The notes under the pieces are model-generated. The model did no database searches, had not been told where the DNA came from, and saw only the letters and a program-made list of their open reading frames with translations. DNA of 32,322 nt, from NCBI GenBank assembly GCA_029100405.1, contig JAQXPG010000103.1:1-32322 (forward strand). The letters run 5' to 3'. The translations under genes were made by a program, and so were the position numbers. This document shows, one piece after another, positions 22,819-32,224 of the stretch (its first letter is position 1; each line of letters starts with the position of its first letter). The DNA comes from Lachnospiraceae bacterium. GTDB lineage: Bacteria > Bacillota > Clostridia > Lachnospirales > Lachnospiraceae.

Positions 22819-23634
22819 ATGCGAATTATTTTCATCAGACATGGCACGCCGGATTATACAACAGACTCCCTGACTCCGGTCGGAAAGCGCGAGGCGGATG
22901 CTTTGGCTCTTCGGACTGCACGATGGACAAATATAGACCAAATCTTTCTCTCCCCTCTCGGCCGGGCACAGGAGACTGCGCAGCCGACCCTTCAGATCCT
23001 GAAAAGAGAGGCAAGCACGAAAGACTGGCTGCGAGAATTCCCACCTCAGATCGAAGATCCATCGACCGGAGAGACCCATGCGGCCTGGGATCTCATGGCA
23101 GAGGATTTTACCGCAGATCCGGGCTATTTGGATCCGGACCGCTGGTTTTCTTATGGGATCTACAAGGATCGGCCGGATGTGGAGAAAGAGGCCGAAAAAG
23201 TTTGCAATGGCCTGGATCAAATCCTTGAAAGTTATGGATATCGCTGGCATAAGACTCCTGATTCCAAGTTCGGCCGTTATTTTGACTTCACGGATCCGAC
23301 CGGCCATGTGAATCCGGCAGAGGCCGGGGATATCATGCTCCATGGCACGAAAAATTACGAGATTCGGGATTGTGATGATGAGAAGACCATTCTCTTCTTC
23401 TGTCATTTCGGGGTCACTTGTGTCATGCTGGGACATCTTCTGAATATCTCTCCCGTGATCCTCTGGCATGCGACTTGTATTCCGCCGACCGGGATCACGG
23501 TTCTGAATGCAGAGAAACGCCTCCACAATACGGCAAGTTTTCGTATGCAGTGTTTAGGAGACGTTTCCCATCTTCATGCCATGAACCTTCCTGTCTCAGG
23601 ATATGCAGCTTTCTCCCCGGTTTTCCAGGGGTGA
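22819..23634 (+). CDS. Histidine phosphatase (phosphoglycerate mutase-like) family protein
   Basis: A 271-residue protein beginning MRIIFIRHGTP, the RHG motif whose histidine accepts phosphate. The second half has FFCHFGVTCVMLGHLL, matching the second catalytic histidine of the superfamily, and FLSPLGRAQETAQP supplies the conserved arginine. Members dephosphorylate sugar phosphates, nucleotides or other small molecules; the substrate cannot be assigned. It is longer than CobC-type members because of a middle insertion (about residues 85-190) with GYLDPDRWFSYGIYKD. AAAGGAAAGAG precedes the ATG. It stands alone between the divergent ppk gene and a terminator. Confidence 0.88.
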   Translation: MRIIFIRHGTPDYTTDSLTPVGKREADALALRTARWTNIDQIFLSPLGRAQETAQPTLQILKREASTKDWLREFPPQIEDPSTGETHAAWDLMAEDFTADPGYLDPDRWFSYGIYKDRPDVEKEAEKVCNGLDQILESYGYRWHKTPDSKFGRYFDFTDPTGHVNPAEAGDIMLHGTKNYEIRDCDDEKTILFFCHFGVTCVMLGHLLNISPVILWHATCIPPTGITVLNAEKRLHNTASFRMQCLGDVSHLHAMNLPVSGYAAFSPVFQG

Positions 23635-23652
23635 GGTGCAGAAAAGCATCAA

Positions 23653-23689
23653 AGGATCCCCACCTGGTTCTGCCCTGTGGGGGATTTTT
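23653..23689 (+). terminator. Intrinsic terminator after the histidine phosphatase gene
   Basis: GATCCCCAC pairs with GTGGGGGATT (one bulged G) around a 13-base loop and is followed by five T. It separates the phosphatase gene from the beta-galactosidase gene. Confidence 0.8.
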
Positions 23690-23818
23690 GATACCTGAAT
23701 CATAAGAATCATTTCCTTTTATAAGAAAATTGTTTTTGCACATTTCCGATCCAATGGCTTTGCTATGATTACCAGTAGAGGCAAAAAAGTTCTTTTCACC
23801 AGATCAAGGGAGGATCAT

Positions 23819-25969
23819 ATGATTTCACAGGTTCCGACAAGAGGCAAGCTTTTATACGGAGGCGATTATAATCCGGAGCAGTGGCTGGATCGGCCGGATA
23901 TCCTGGCAGAGGATATCCGTTTGATGAAAAAAGCTCATGTGAATGTGGTTTCCATGGGGATCTTCTCTTGGGCCGCTTTGGAGCCGTCGGATGGGAATTA
24001 CGACTTTTCCTGGCTGAAGGAGCGGATCGACAGTCTCTATGCCAATGGGATCTATACGATTCTGGCAACTCCGACGGGAAGCCGGCCGGCCTGGCTGGCG
24101 AAGAAGTATCCGGAGGTCCTTCGCGTCAATGATTCCGGCATTCGTCAGCATTTTGGCGATCGTCACAATCACTGCATGACGAGCCCGGCTTATCGGAAGA
24201 AGGCCTATGAGATCGACCGCCGTCTGTCCGAGACTTTCGGGAAGCATCCAGCCGTCATCGCCTGGCATATCAATAATGAGATGGGCGGCGAATGCTACTG
24301 CCCCCTCTGTCAGGAAGCCTTCCGGACCTGGCTTGAGGACCGTTATGGCACGATTGCAAATGTAAACCGGGCCTGGAATACAAGCTTTTGGAGCCATACT
24401 TTTACCTCTTTTGAAGAGATTGAAGCGCCGATGGCAATTGGAGAAAGCCAGCTTCATGGCTTGAAACTGGACTGGAAACGCTTTACAACCGAGCGGCATA
24501 AGGATTTCACGGAAAAAGAGATCGCTGCGGTCCGTGATGGCGGATCCACTCTGCCAGTCACCATGAATCTCATGTATGACTACAAGGGATTGAATTATCA
24601 GGAATTTACGGACATCTGCGATTTCATGTCCTTTGACAACTATCCGGTCTGGGGCAAGAAGGGAGCAGAGGGAAATGTCGATATTGCCGTTGATACGGCA
24701 TTCGAGCATGACAGGATTCGCTCCTTGCAGAGAAAGCCTTTTCTTATGATGGAGTCCTGTCCCTCCTCGACCAATTGGCAGTCCGTCAGCAAGTTAAAGG
24801 AGCCGGGCCTTCTTCTGGCCCAGGAAATGCAGGCCATTGCACATGGTGCGGATGGCGGTCTATATTTCCAGATGCGGCAGAGCCGGGGAGCCAGTGAGAA
24901 GTTCCACGGGGCTTTGATCGATCATTACGGGAAGGAGGACACCCGTGTTTTCCGGGAGGCTGCGGCGACAGGCCAGGCTCTGGAGGATATCGCGTCCTGC
25001 CGGGGCTCCGGTGTGACCGCCAGAGTGGCTGTGCTTTATGATATGGAAAACCGCTGGGCTCTGGAGGATGCCCAGGGGCCGCGGAATGCAGGACTTTATT
25101 ATCGGGAAGCCTGCCGGAAATCTTATCGGGCTTTTCGGGAATACGGTCTGAATGTAGACCTGATCGATGAAACCCAGATCCTGGAGGACTATCAGGCCCT
25201 GGCCATGCCGCTTGCCTATATGTTCCGCCAGGGCTTTTCGGCCAAAGTCCGGGACTACGTCGAAAAGGGCGGCTGTCTGATCCTGACCTACTGGTCAGGA
25301 ATCGTGGATGATACAGATCTCTGTTTCTTAGGCGGGACGCCGCATGACCTGATCGATGTCTGCGGCTTCCGGAGCACGGAGATCGACGGACTCTATGACG
25401 ATGAGTGGAATGAGGCCTCTGTTTTGAGAGCGGACTTCCCGGAATGCAGTGAACTTACGAAAGACAGCTATCAATGCAGGAACCTCTGCGAGATCCTGGA
25501 GCTTTCCGGGGCAGAGGCGATGCTTTCTTATAAGAAGGCATTCTACGCCGGCAGTCCGGCCGTGACGCGTCATACCTTTGGTAAGGGCAGAGTTTACGGT
25601 ATCGCAGCGGACTTTGACTACGATTTTTATCGGGATTTTTATCGGGGCCTTCTAAAGGACTTACGGGTTTCGCCGATTTTAAAGGAGATCCCTTCCGGTC
25701 TGGAAGTTACGGAGCGAGAAGGAGAAGACGGATCGGTCTACATTTTCCTGATCAACTGGAAACCGGAGGAGGTCGAAGTCGGCCTTCCGGAGGGAGGAAG
25801 GGTTCTTTATCAAAGCAGCGGGGTTACGATCCAAAAATCCGCGGCCCTTGGAGAGCGGGAGAAGACAGGAAGCAGTGAGGAGGAAAAACCTTCCGATCCC
25901 GGTCCTGTTTCCCGGCGGGCAAGCCTCCCGGATTACGGCTGTCTGGTGATTTCTGTGGAAAAAGCTTGA
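23819..25969 (+). CDS. GH42 beta-galactosidase
   Basis: A 716-residue intracellular glycosidase (no signal peptide) that releases galactose from beta-galactosides. The TIM barrel starts LLYGGDYNPEQW. The acid/base is Glu154 in WHINNEMGG and the nucleophile Glu312 in FLMMESCPS. Cys119, Cys159, Cys161 and Cys164 match the zinc site of GH42 enzymes. The trimerisation domain and a small beta domain follow. Near the C terminus a Glu/Ser-rich insertion (GEREKTGSSEEEKPSDPG) looks like a flexible linker. ATG 23819 follows GGAGG by five bases; an ATG 54 bases upstream lacks a ribosome site. With galK it suggests use of galactosides; galT and galE are not in view. Confidence 0.95.
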   Translation: MISQVPTRGKLLYGGDYNPEQWLDRPDILAEDIRLMKKAHVNVVSMGIFSWAALEPSDGNYDFSWLKERIDSLYANGIYTILATPTGSRPAWLAKKYPEVLRVNDSGIRQHFGDRHNHCMTSPAYRKKAYEIDRRLSETFGKHPAVIAWHINNEMGGECYCPLCQEAFRTWLEDRYGTIANVNRAWNTSFWSHTFTSFEEIEAPMAIGESQLHGLKLDWKRFTTERHKDFTEKEIAAVRDGGSTLPVTMNLMYDYKGLNYQEFTDICDFMSFDNYPVWGKKGAEGNVDIAVDTAFEHDRIRSLQRKPFLMMESCPSSTNWQSVSKLKEPGLLLAQEMQAIAHGADGGLYFQMRQSRGASEKFHGALIDHYGKEDTRVFREAAATGQALEDIASCRGSGVTARVAVLYDMENRWALEDAQGPRNAGLYYREACRKSYRAFREYGLNVDLIDETQILEDYQALAMPLAYMFRQGFSAKVRDYVEKGGCLILTYWSGIVDDTDLCFLGGTPHDLIDVCGFRSTEIDGLYDDEWNEASVLRADFPECSELTKDSYQCRNLCEILELSGAEAMLSYKKAFYAGSPAVTRHTFGKGRVYGIAADFDYDFYRDFYRGLLKDLRVSPILKEIPSGLEVTEREGEDGSVYIFLINWKPEEVEVGLPEGGRVLYQSSGVTIQKSAALGEREKTGSSEEEKPSDPGPVSRRASLPDYGCLVISVEKA

Positions 25970-26080
25970 CAGATGGAGTATACTTTAACGGCATATGGAT
26001 GGCTTTAGTGGAAAAAGTTACTTTTGACACGCATTTCATATAGACTCGAAAAGATCACGAAACATTTGGAGGCCATGGAA

Positions 26081-28513
26081 ATGAAATACAATTTCACCAA
26101 GATTGAACCGAAGTGGCAGAAGGCATGGGAAGACAATGATGCCTTCAAGGCCATTGATTTTGATAAGAAGCCGAAGTGGTACGGCCTGGTCGAGTTCCCC
26201 TATCCTTCCGGAGCGGGCATGCATGTCGGTCATATCAAGGCATATTCCAGCATTGAAGTCCTGGCAAGAAAGCGCCGGATGGAAGGCTACAATGTTCTCT
26301 TCCCCATGGGATTTGACTCTTTTGGTCTGCCGGCTGAGAACTATGCCATTAAGACCAATACCCATCCTCATGACATTACGGTGAAGAATATCCACCATTT
26401 CAAGGAGCAGATGGAAAAGGTCGGCTTCTCCTTTGACTGGAGCCGTGAGATCTCGACTTCCCTGCCGGAATATTATCACTGGACCCAGTGGATCTTCCTT
26501 CAGATGTTCAAGCATGACCTGGTCTTCCGCGCCAAGACTCTGGTCAATTACTGCCCTCACTGCAAGGTCGTCCTCTCCAACGAGGATTCCCAGGGCGGAA
26601 AGTGTGATATCTGCCACAATGATGTTATCCAGAAGCCCAAGGACGTCTGGTATCTCCGTATTACAAAGTACGCAGACCGTCTCCTTGCCGGCCTGAATGA
26701 TGTTGATTATCCGGATTCCATCAAGCAGCAGCAGAGAACCTGGATCGGTAAGTCGACCGGTGCCTTCGTAAACTTCAGCCTGGCGGATGCCAATGGAAAG
26801 GAGATTCCGGAGGATAAGCTGGAGATCTATACTACCCGCTGCGATACCCTTTACGGCGTCGCTTTCATGGTCGTTGCACCGGAGCATCCGCTTCTGGACA
26901 AATACAAGGCGTCTGTGAAGAACTGGGATGCGGTTGTGAAGTACCGGGAAGAGAGTGCCAAAAAGACCGAATTCGAGCGGACTCAACTGGTGAAAGATAA
27001 GACCGGTGTCAAGATCGAAGGCCTTACCGCAATCAATCCGGTGAACGGTAAAGAGGTACCGATCTTCATCGCAGATTATGTCATGATGGGTTACGGAACC
27101 GGTGCAATTATGGCTGTTCCGGCCCATGATCAGAGAGACTGGGATTTCGCCCATGCCTTCCACGTTCCGATCACTCCGGTCATCGAGGGCGGCGATATCG
27201 AGAAGGAAGCTTATACCGGTGACGGCCGGATGATCAATTCCGACTTCCTGAACGGGATCGACAATAAGAAGGAATCCATTGAAAAGATGCTGGAATTTCT
27301 GGAAGAAAAGGGCATCGGTCACAAAGGAGTCCAGTACAAGATGAAGGACTGGGCCTTCAACCGTCAGCGTTATTGGGGCGAGCCGATCCCTCTGATTCAT
27401 TGCCCGAAGTGCGGAACCGTTCCGGTACCTGAGGATCAGCTTCCTCTGACCCTCCCGGATATGGAAAAATTCGAACCTGGCCAGGAGGGTGAATCTCCTC
27501 TGGCACGTGCGACCGATTGGGTGAATACGACCTGCCCTTGCTGTGGAGGTCCGGCAAAGCGGGAGACCGACACCATGCCGCAGTGGGCCGGTTCCAGCTG
27601 GTATTATCTCCGTTTCTGCGATCCGCACAACGATAAGGCTTTTGCGGACAAGAAGAAGCTGGAATACTGGATGCCGGTCGATCATTATAACGGCGGTATG
27701 GAGCATGTGACAAGACATCTTCTGTATTCCCGTTTCTGGCATCAGTTCCTCTATGATCAGAAGCTGGTCAACACGCCGGAGCCTTATGCCAAGCGGTCTT
27801 ATCAGGGCCTGATCCTGGGACCGGACGGCGAGAAGATGAGTAAGAGTAAGGGAAATGTCATCGATCCGATGGACATCGTCGAATCCTACGGTGCAGACAC
27901 CCTTCGTGTCTATGTCCTCTTCATGAGTGACTACGGCGCAGCAGCACCCTGGTCGGATGAGTCCCTCCGCGGCTGTAAGCGTTTCCTCGACCGGACCTGG
28001 AACCTCCTGGATCATATCGAGGACAAGCCCGAGATCAAAACGATTGAAGCAAGCCTTCATAAGACCATAAAGAAGGTTTCCGAAGATATCGAACGGATGA
28101 AGTTCAATACTGCGATTGCAGCTCTGATGTCTCTGATCAATGACTTCGGTAAAGCGGAGTATGTGACCAAAGAAGACGTTCTGACCTTCATTAAGCTCCT
28201 GTCTCCTTTCGCTCCTCATATGACAGAAGAAATGTGGCAGCTTCTGGGTCAGAATCCGGATGGCAAGACCTTCTGCACCCTGTCCTCCTGGCCTGTATTT
28301 GATCCCGAAAAGGCAAAGGACGATGTCATCTCCATGGGTGTCCAGGTCAACGGCAAGGTCCGTGGAAATGTAGACCTGCCCCAGGGTTGCAGCAAAGAGG
28401 AGGCTCTGGCAGCAGCCAAGGAAAATGAAAATGTAAGAAAATTCATTGATGGAAAAACCATCGTGAAGGAGATTTATGTACCGGGACGGATCCTGAACTT
28501 TGTTGTAAAGTAA
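26081..28513 (+). CDS. leuS: Leucyl-tRNA synthetase
   Basis: A class I aminoacyl-tRNA synthetase of 810 residues, the usual bacterial size. It has HVGH (48-51) in the HIGH position, two zinc-binding Cys pairs (NYCPHCK and CDICH), the CP1 editing region with YTTRCDTLYGVAFM, a second CPKC/CPCC pair, and KMSKS (585-589). It charges tRNA-Leu in the cytoplasm. ATG 26081 is chosen because GGAGG lies eight bases upstream; an ATG six bases earlier would be too close. Only 111 bases separate it from the beta-galactosidase gene, too short for a complete T-box leader. Its 3' end is part of a 50-bp tandem duplication. Confidence 0.97.
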   Translation: MKYNFTKIEPKWQKAWEDNDAFKAIDFDKKPKWYGLVEFPYPSGAGMHVGHIKAYSSIEVLARKRRMEGYNVLFPMGFDSFGLPAENYAIKTNTHPHDITVKNIHHFKEQMEKVGFSFDWSREISTSLPEYYHWTQWIFLQMFKHDLVFRAKTLVNYCPHCKVVLSNEDSQGGKCDICHNDVIQKPKDVWYLRITKYADRLLAGLNDVDYPDSIKQQQRTWIGKSTGAFVNFSLADANGKEIPEDKLEIYTTRCDTLYGVAFMVVAPEHPLLDKYKASVKNWDAVVKYREESAKKTEFERTQLVKDKTGVKIEGLTAINPVNGKEVPIFIADYVMMGYGTGAIMAVPAHDQRDWDFAHAFHVPITPVIEGGDIEKEAYTGDGRMINSDFLNGIDNKKESIEKMLEFLEEKGIGHKGVQYKMKDWAFNRQRYWGEPIPLIHCPKCGTVPVPEDQLPLTLPDMEKFEPGQEGESPLARATDWVNTTCPCCGGPAKRETDTMPQWAGSSWYYLRFCDPHNDKAFADKKKLEYWMPVDHYNGGMEHVTRHLLYSRFWHQFLYDQKLVNTPEPYAKRSYQGLILGPDGEKMSKSKGNVIDPMDIVESYGADTLRVYVLFMSDYGAAAPWSDESLRGCKRFLDRTWNLLDHIEDKPEIKTIEASLHKTIKKVSEDIERMKFNTAIAALMSLINDFGKAEYVTKEDVLTFIKLLSPFAPHMTEEMWQLLGQNPDGKTFCTLSSWPVFDPEKAKDDVISMGVQVNGKVRGNVDLPQGCSKEEALAAAKENENVRKFIDGKTIVKEIYVPGRILNFVVK

Positions 28514-28599
28514 GGTTTTCGTTTCATACCCATTCCCGAAAAGGAAAAATTGTTGTAAAGTAAGGTTTCCATTTCATATCCATTCTCGAAAAGGAAAAA
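28500..28599. repeat. 50-bp tandem duplication across the leuS stop codon
   Basis: Units 28500-28549 and 28550-28599 both start TTGTTGTAAAGTAAGG and end GAAAAGGAAAAA. The first contains the last three codons and TAA of leuS; the second repeats them outside the gene. Confidence 0.92.
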
Positions 28600-28646
28600 T
28601 TGCAGGATCATCAGAACGAGGAGATCACACAAAGGAGAAGTAAAAC

Positions 28647-30329
28647 ATGAGACAGCAGCAATTTCGTTTTCTACGCTATGCCTATCGTGTGCTTTTCTTT
28701 GTCTTTTTGCTAATGATGGTTCTGCTTTTTTTTGTGCAGAAAGACGAAGTCTATAATCCGTGGAAAGATGAGAAGCCGAAAGTCCGCGAAATCACAGATT
28801 ATCAGATCCGGGAGGAAAAAGATTCGGATGCACCTGCGGGGTTTCACCGGGATTATATCATCCAATTGAAAAAGGGTGATATTGTAAATGAATCCTGGCT
28901 GTATGTCTTTACTTCGCATAGCTATGCGGAGGTCTATTTCGAGGACAACCCCAGTCAGGTCCTTTGCAGTCTCATGCCGGAGGAAAACCATAAAAATATA
29001 GGAAAGACACCCGGGAATCGCTGGCTGGACATCCCTATGTATGAAGGTGACTGGAAATCAAAGCTGATCATTCGCACCTATCCGGTCTACCATGGATTCC
29101 TTCTTCCCCCTCTGATCTATCTTGGCACCCAGAGGGATGTTACAAGTCACATTATGAACCAGAGTTTATTCCCCTTTGTCATGGCTGTGAATCTGATCGT
29201 TCTCGGTATGCTTGCTCTGGCACTCTGTCGCGCCAAAACAGGTAAACACAAACCGACCGAAGGGTTGGATCAATTGGGTATCCTCTGTATTGTGGCAGGA
29301 TTCTGGAGGATTACGGACATTCGTATTTCACCCTTAATATTCCGAAACATAGAGCCCATTTTATCCTATTTTTCCCTGTCTATGCTTTTTCTGCTGCCCG
29401 TTCCTGTAACGCGTTATGTCTATAGCAGGATTTCCCTGAAGGTGAAATGGCCCCTGCTTCTGACCATGGGCCTCTATGTGGTTTTCGATTGCATTACTTT
29501 TCCTCTGCAGATTTTCGGTATCAGGGATCTGCGACAATCTCTGGTTATCCTCCAGTTTCTGGACATCGGCGGAGGCGCCCTGATGCTTATTATGGTACTT
29601 CTGAGTCAGGTAAAAAGGAGAATGACCAGATTGAAAGAACCGCGGAGTTCTGTCATTTTCATCCTGTCGATTGGAGTCTTCGCCGGCATTGTAGGTGATT
29701 TGATTTCCTACTATTATGGCAACAGCAGTATGATCTTCTCCAGCCTGATCTTTCTCTTCTATGTCGTTACGACCCTGATCTATAATTACAGGCAGCTGGC
29801 GCAATCGGCGAGTTTCGATTCGGCGACAGGCATTTCCAATAAGAATGCCTGTCTACTGGCATTAGGAGAAATCCAGGCATTCAACAGTTTCGAAGAGAAG
29901 GAAAAGGAAAAAGAGAATCGGGTCAGTCTTGTGATGATCGATCTGAATTATTTGAAAAAGATCAATGACCATTATGGACATGAGACAGGTGACCGCCTTC
30001 TTGCTGCTTTTGCGGATCTGCTTGTGGAATCCTTTGAAGCAAAGGATTTCATCGGCCGCTTTGGAGGAGATGAATTTCTGATCATTGCCCGGGGTGAGAA
30101 CAGCGGGAAGTGTGAGAACAATCTGAGGGAGCTTGGTGAGAAGGCAAGCAGGACTCCCCTGATTCAGCCGGATGGAGACAGGATCACTATCAGTTTCGCA
30201 GCAGGCATTGCCAACAGCTGGGATTATCCGGAAGCAGATGGCTTGACACTCCTGAAAAAGGCGGATGAGAAGATGTATGAGGATAAGATTTCAAAACATG
30301 CGGAGAGGAAGGAACAGGCGAATGGATAA
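28647..30329 (+). CDS. Membrane diguanylate cyclase (multi-TM sensor plus GGDEF)
   Basis: A 560-residue protein. TM1 (about 13-30) is followed by an extracytoplasmic domain to about residue 170, then seven or so membrane helices (175-390), a layout like 7TMR-DISM sensors. The C-terminal GGDEF domain (about 390-550) has Asp432 in MIDLNYLKKINDHYGHETGD and an intact GRFGGDEF (GGDEF 473-477), so it should make cyclic di-GMP from GTP. The product-inhibition site, RxxD six bases before GGDEF in active-feedback enzymes, reads EAKD (464-467), so feedback inhibition is probably absent. AAAGGAG lies nine bases before ATG. It sits between leuS and galK, each with its own gap. The signal is unknown. Confidence 0.92.
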   Translation: MRQQQFRFLRYAYRVLFFVFLLMMVLLFFVQKDEVYNPWKDEKPKVREITDYQIREEKDSDAPAGFHRDYIIQLKKGDIVNESWLYVFTSHSYAEVYFEDNPSQVLCSLMPEENHKNIGKTPGNRWLDIPMYEGDWKSKLIIRTYPVYHGFLLPPLIYLGTQRDVTSHIMNQSLFPFVMAVNLIVLGMLALALCRAKTGKHKPTEGLDQLGILCIVAGFWRITDIRISPLIFRNIEPILSYFSLSMLFLLPVPVTRYVYSRISLKVKWPLLLTMGLYVVFDCITFPLQIFGIRDLRQSLVILQFLDIGGGALMLIMVLLSQVKRRMTRLKEPRSSVIFILSIGVFAGIVGDLISYYYGNSSMIFSSLIFLFYVVTTLIYNYRQLAQSASFDSATGISNKNACLLALGEIQAFNSFEEKEKEKENRVSLVMIDLNYLKKINDHYGHETGDRLLAAFADLLVESFEAKDFIGRFGGDEFLIIARGENSGKCENNLRELGEKASRTPLIQPDGDRITISFAAGIANSWDYPEADGLTLLKKADEKMYEDKISKHAERKEQANG

Positions 30330-30374
30330 GATGGCGCAGGGGGAGGACCAGGCGAATGGATAAGATGGTGCGCA
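30307..30374. repeat. 34-bp imperfect tandem duplication across the diguanylate cyclase stop codon
   Basis: CAGGCGAATGGATAAGATGG occurs at 30315 and again at 30349, a 34-bp period with similar G-rich flanks. The first copy holds the last codons and TAA of the gene; the second lies outside. Confidence 0.85.
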
Positions 30375-30507
30375 AGGGGAGAATACAGTTGATTCTTAAG
30401 ATCCCGGCATCATCATTTTTGCAAAAAAATAAAATGAATGGGAGATAGTTCCGGGAAAAAATCTGGGGTAAGATGAATAGGATAGTGTTGATAGAAAGGG
30501 GTTACTT

Positions 30508-31680
30508 ATGGCACTTCTAGAAGATCTGAAAAAAGAATTTGTTGAGAAATTCGGCGGAGAGGGAGACATCCGCTGCTACTTTGCACCAGGACGGGTGAAT
30601 CTGATCGGCGAACATACAGATTATAATGGCGGTCATGTTTTTCCCTGCGCTCTGTCCATGGGAAATTATGCCGTTGCAAGAAAAAGAGATGATAAGATGG
30701 TCCGCTGGTACAATGCGACCTATCCTAAGGATGGCATTCAGACAGCGGATATCACAAAGCTGGCACCGAATGATAACGGTATCTGGTATGACTATCAGCA
30801 GGGCGTTATCTGGGAATTTGAGAAGCATGGCTATCATGTTCCCAATGGCTATGACATGGTCATGGCATCCGATCTTCCGGCAGGCTCCGGCCTGTCCGCT
30901 TCGGCCTCTATTGAAGAGGTCGCTGCAGTTATTCTCCGGGATCTTTTTGCGATTGATATGACTATGGTGGATTGTGCACGGATGGGCCAGCTTTCCGAGA
31001 ACGAATATAATGGCATGAACTGCGGTATTATGGATCAGTTCGCCTCTGCCATGGGTAAGAAGGACTGCGCTATTTTCCTGGATACCAATACTTTGAAGTA
31101 TGACTATGTCCCTCTGAATCTTAAGCATGAGAAGATCGTCATCACCAATTCCAAGGTAAAGCACAGCCTGGCAGGATCTGCTTATAATGACAGACGCCGG
31201 GAATCTGAGCAGGCACTTTCGGACCTTCAGAAAGTCGTTTCGATCAAGACACTCGGTGACCTGGATGAGGCAACATTTGACAAGTATGCCGATGCGATTC
31301 CGGATGAGATCTGCCGTAAGAGAGCTCATCATGCAGTCTATGAGAATCAGCGGACCATCCAGGCTGTCGATGCTCTGAAGAAGGGAGATCTCGAGGGCTT
31401 CGGAAAACTTATGAATGAGTCTCATATTTCTCTTCGAGATGACTATGATGTCTCCAGCAAGGAACTCGATATTCTGGCAGAAGAAGCCTGGAAGATCCCC
31501 GGTGTGATCGGTTCCCGTATGACCGGTGGCGGTTTCGGCGGCTGCACGGTTTCCATCGTAAAGGAAGACTGTGTAGACAATTTCCGTGAGACCATTGCCA
31601 AGGTCTATAAGGAACGCACCGGACTGGACTGCGAATTCTATATCGCAGATGCAAGTGACGGAGCCAGAAGGATCCATTAA
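30508..31680 (+). CDS. galK: Galactokinase
   Basis: A 390-residue GHMP kinase that phosphorylates alpha-D-galactose at C1 with ATP, the first committed Leloir step, in the cytoplasm. It has the galactokinase signature GRVNLIGEHTDYNGG (28-42), the ATP-loop segment DLPAGSGLSASAS, the catalytic Asp in NCGIMDQFASAMG, and the GSRMTGGGFGGC motif near the C terminus. AAAGGGG lies seven bases before ATG. Upstream, TAAGAT and TAGGAT are possible -10 boxes but no convincing promoter stands out. It works downstream of the GH42 beta-galactosidase about 4.5 kb away; no galT, galE or sugar transporter is in the window. Confidence 0.96.
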   Translation: MALLEDLKKEFVEKFGGEGDIRCYFAPGRVNLIGEHTDYNGGHVFPCALSMGNYAVARKRDDKMVRWYNATYPKDGIQTADITKLAPNDNGIWYDYQQGVIWEFEKHGYHVPNGYDMVMASDLPAGSGLSASASIEEVAAVILRDLFAIDMTMVDCARMGQLSENEYNGMNCGIMDQFASAMGKKDCAIFLDTNTLKYDYVPLNLKHEKIVITNSKVKHSLAGSAYNDRRRESEQALSDLQKVVSIKTLGDLDEATFDKYADAIPDEICRKRAHHAVYENQRTIQAVDALKKGDLEGFGKLMNESHISLRDDYDVSSKELDILAEEAWKIPGVIGSRMTGGGFGGCTVSIVKEDCVDNFRETIAKVYKERTGLDCEFYIADASDGARRIH

Positions 31681-31682
31681 GG

Positions 31683-31706
31683 AAGGGGCCTGGCCGATGG
31701 CCTTTT
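31683..31706 (+). terminator. Weak terminator after galK
   Basis: AAGGGGCC can pair with GGCCTTTT (two G-T pairs) around an 8-base loop, running directly into four T. It is modest in strength; the palindromic array that follows may add to termination. Confidence 0.5.
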
Positions 31707-31835
31707 GATTTATTGCTTGTATCAGGTATTTTGGCTTGCCGGTCCCGGTTTATATTTCTTTGCAATCCATAAGGTATAGACCGGGCCTGATTCGAAACTT
31801 GGCAGGATCCGATTCGAAGCTTGGTTGGGGATGAA

Positions 31836-32109
31836 ATTATCGTAATATGACTTGTTTTTTAAAATACGATAGTAACAGATGATGAATTAGGGCAAAATAT
31901 CGTAATATTAATGGCTTTCTATATTCCCGATAGTGAATTCTTGAATTTGCTATCGGGAATATCTGTTTTTGCTTCTATTACGATAAATGTAGTCCAAAAC
32001 CGGAGTTTGACTATCGTAAAATCATAAAAGGTTCTCCATTACGATAAAGGCAGTTTCGAACCAAAGTCGGACTATCGTAAAATCATAAAATGTTCTCTAT
32101 TACGATAAA
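31836..32109. repeat. Palindromic TATCGTA repeat array, locus 3
   Basis: About five units of the same family. Two left units read WATATCGTAATAT, a spacer, then CGATAGT. The centre is a perfect 13-bp dyad ATATTCCCGATAG (31921-31933) with CTATCGGGAATAT (31950-31962). Right units then read ACTATCGTAAAATCATAAAA, a spacer, ATTACGATAAA in the opposite sense. It follows galK; the gene to the right is outside the window. Confidence 0.85.
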
Positions 32110-32132
32110 GCACAGGTTGTGATGATTCTGAT

Positions 32133-32224
32133 ATAGAGAGACAGTGCAATTGACTATAGAGTGACATTGCAATTGACTATAAAGTGACAGTGCATTTGAC
32201 CATAAAGTGACATTGCATTAGACA
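32133..32224. repeat. 23-bp tandem repeat, four units
   Basis: Four abutting 23-bp units (32133, 32156, 32179, 32202) follow the pattern ATARAGWGACAKTGCAWTTGA. Each contains a TTGAC-like string. No gene, promoter pair or further structure is evident from here to the window end (32225-32322). Confidence 0.88.

Noticed and set aside
25970..26080. T-box leader before leuS
   Set aside because: Only 111 bases are available, and no specifier loop, T-box sequence or terminator/antiterminator pair is visible.
26036..28219. Long minus-strand open frame antisense to leuS (727 codons)
   Set aside because: The plus-strand frame is an unambiguous leucyl-tRNA synthetase. The antisense frame is a codon-usage shadow without recognisable domains.
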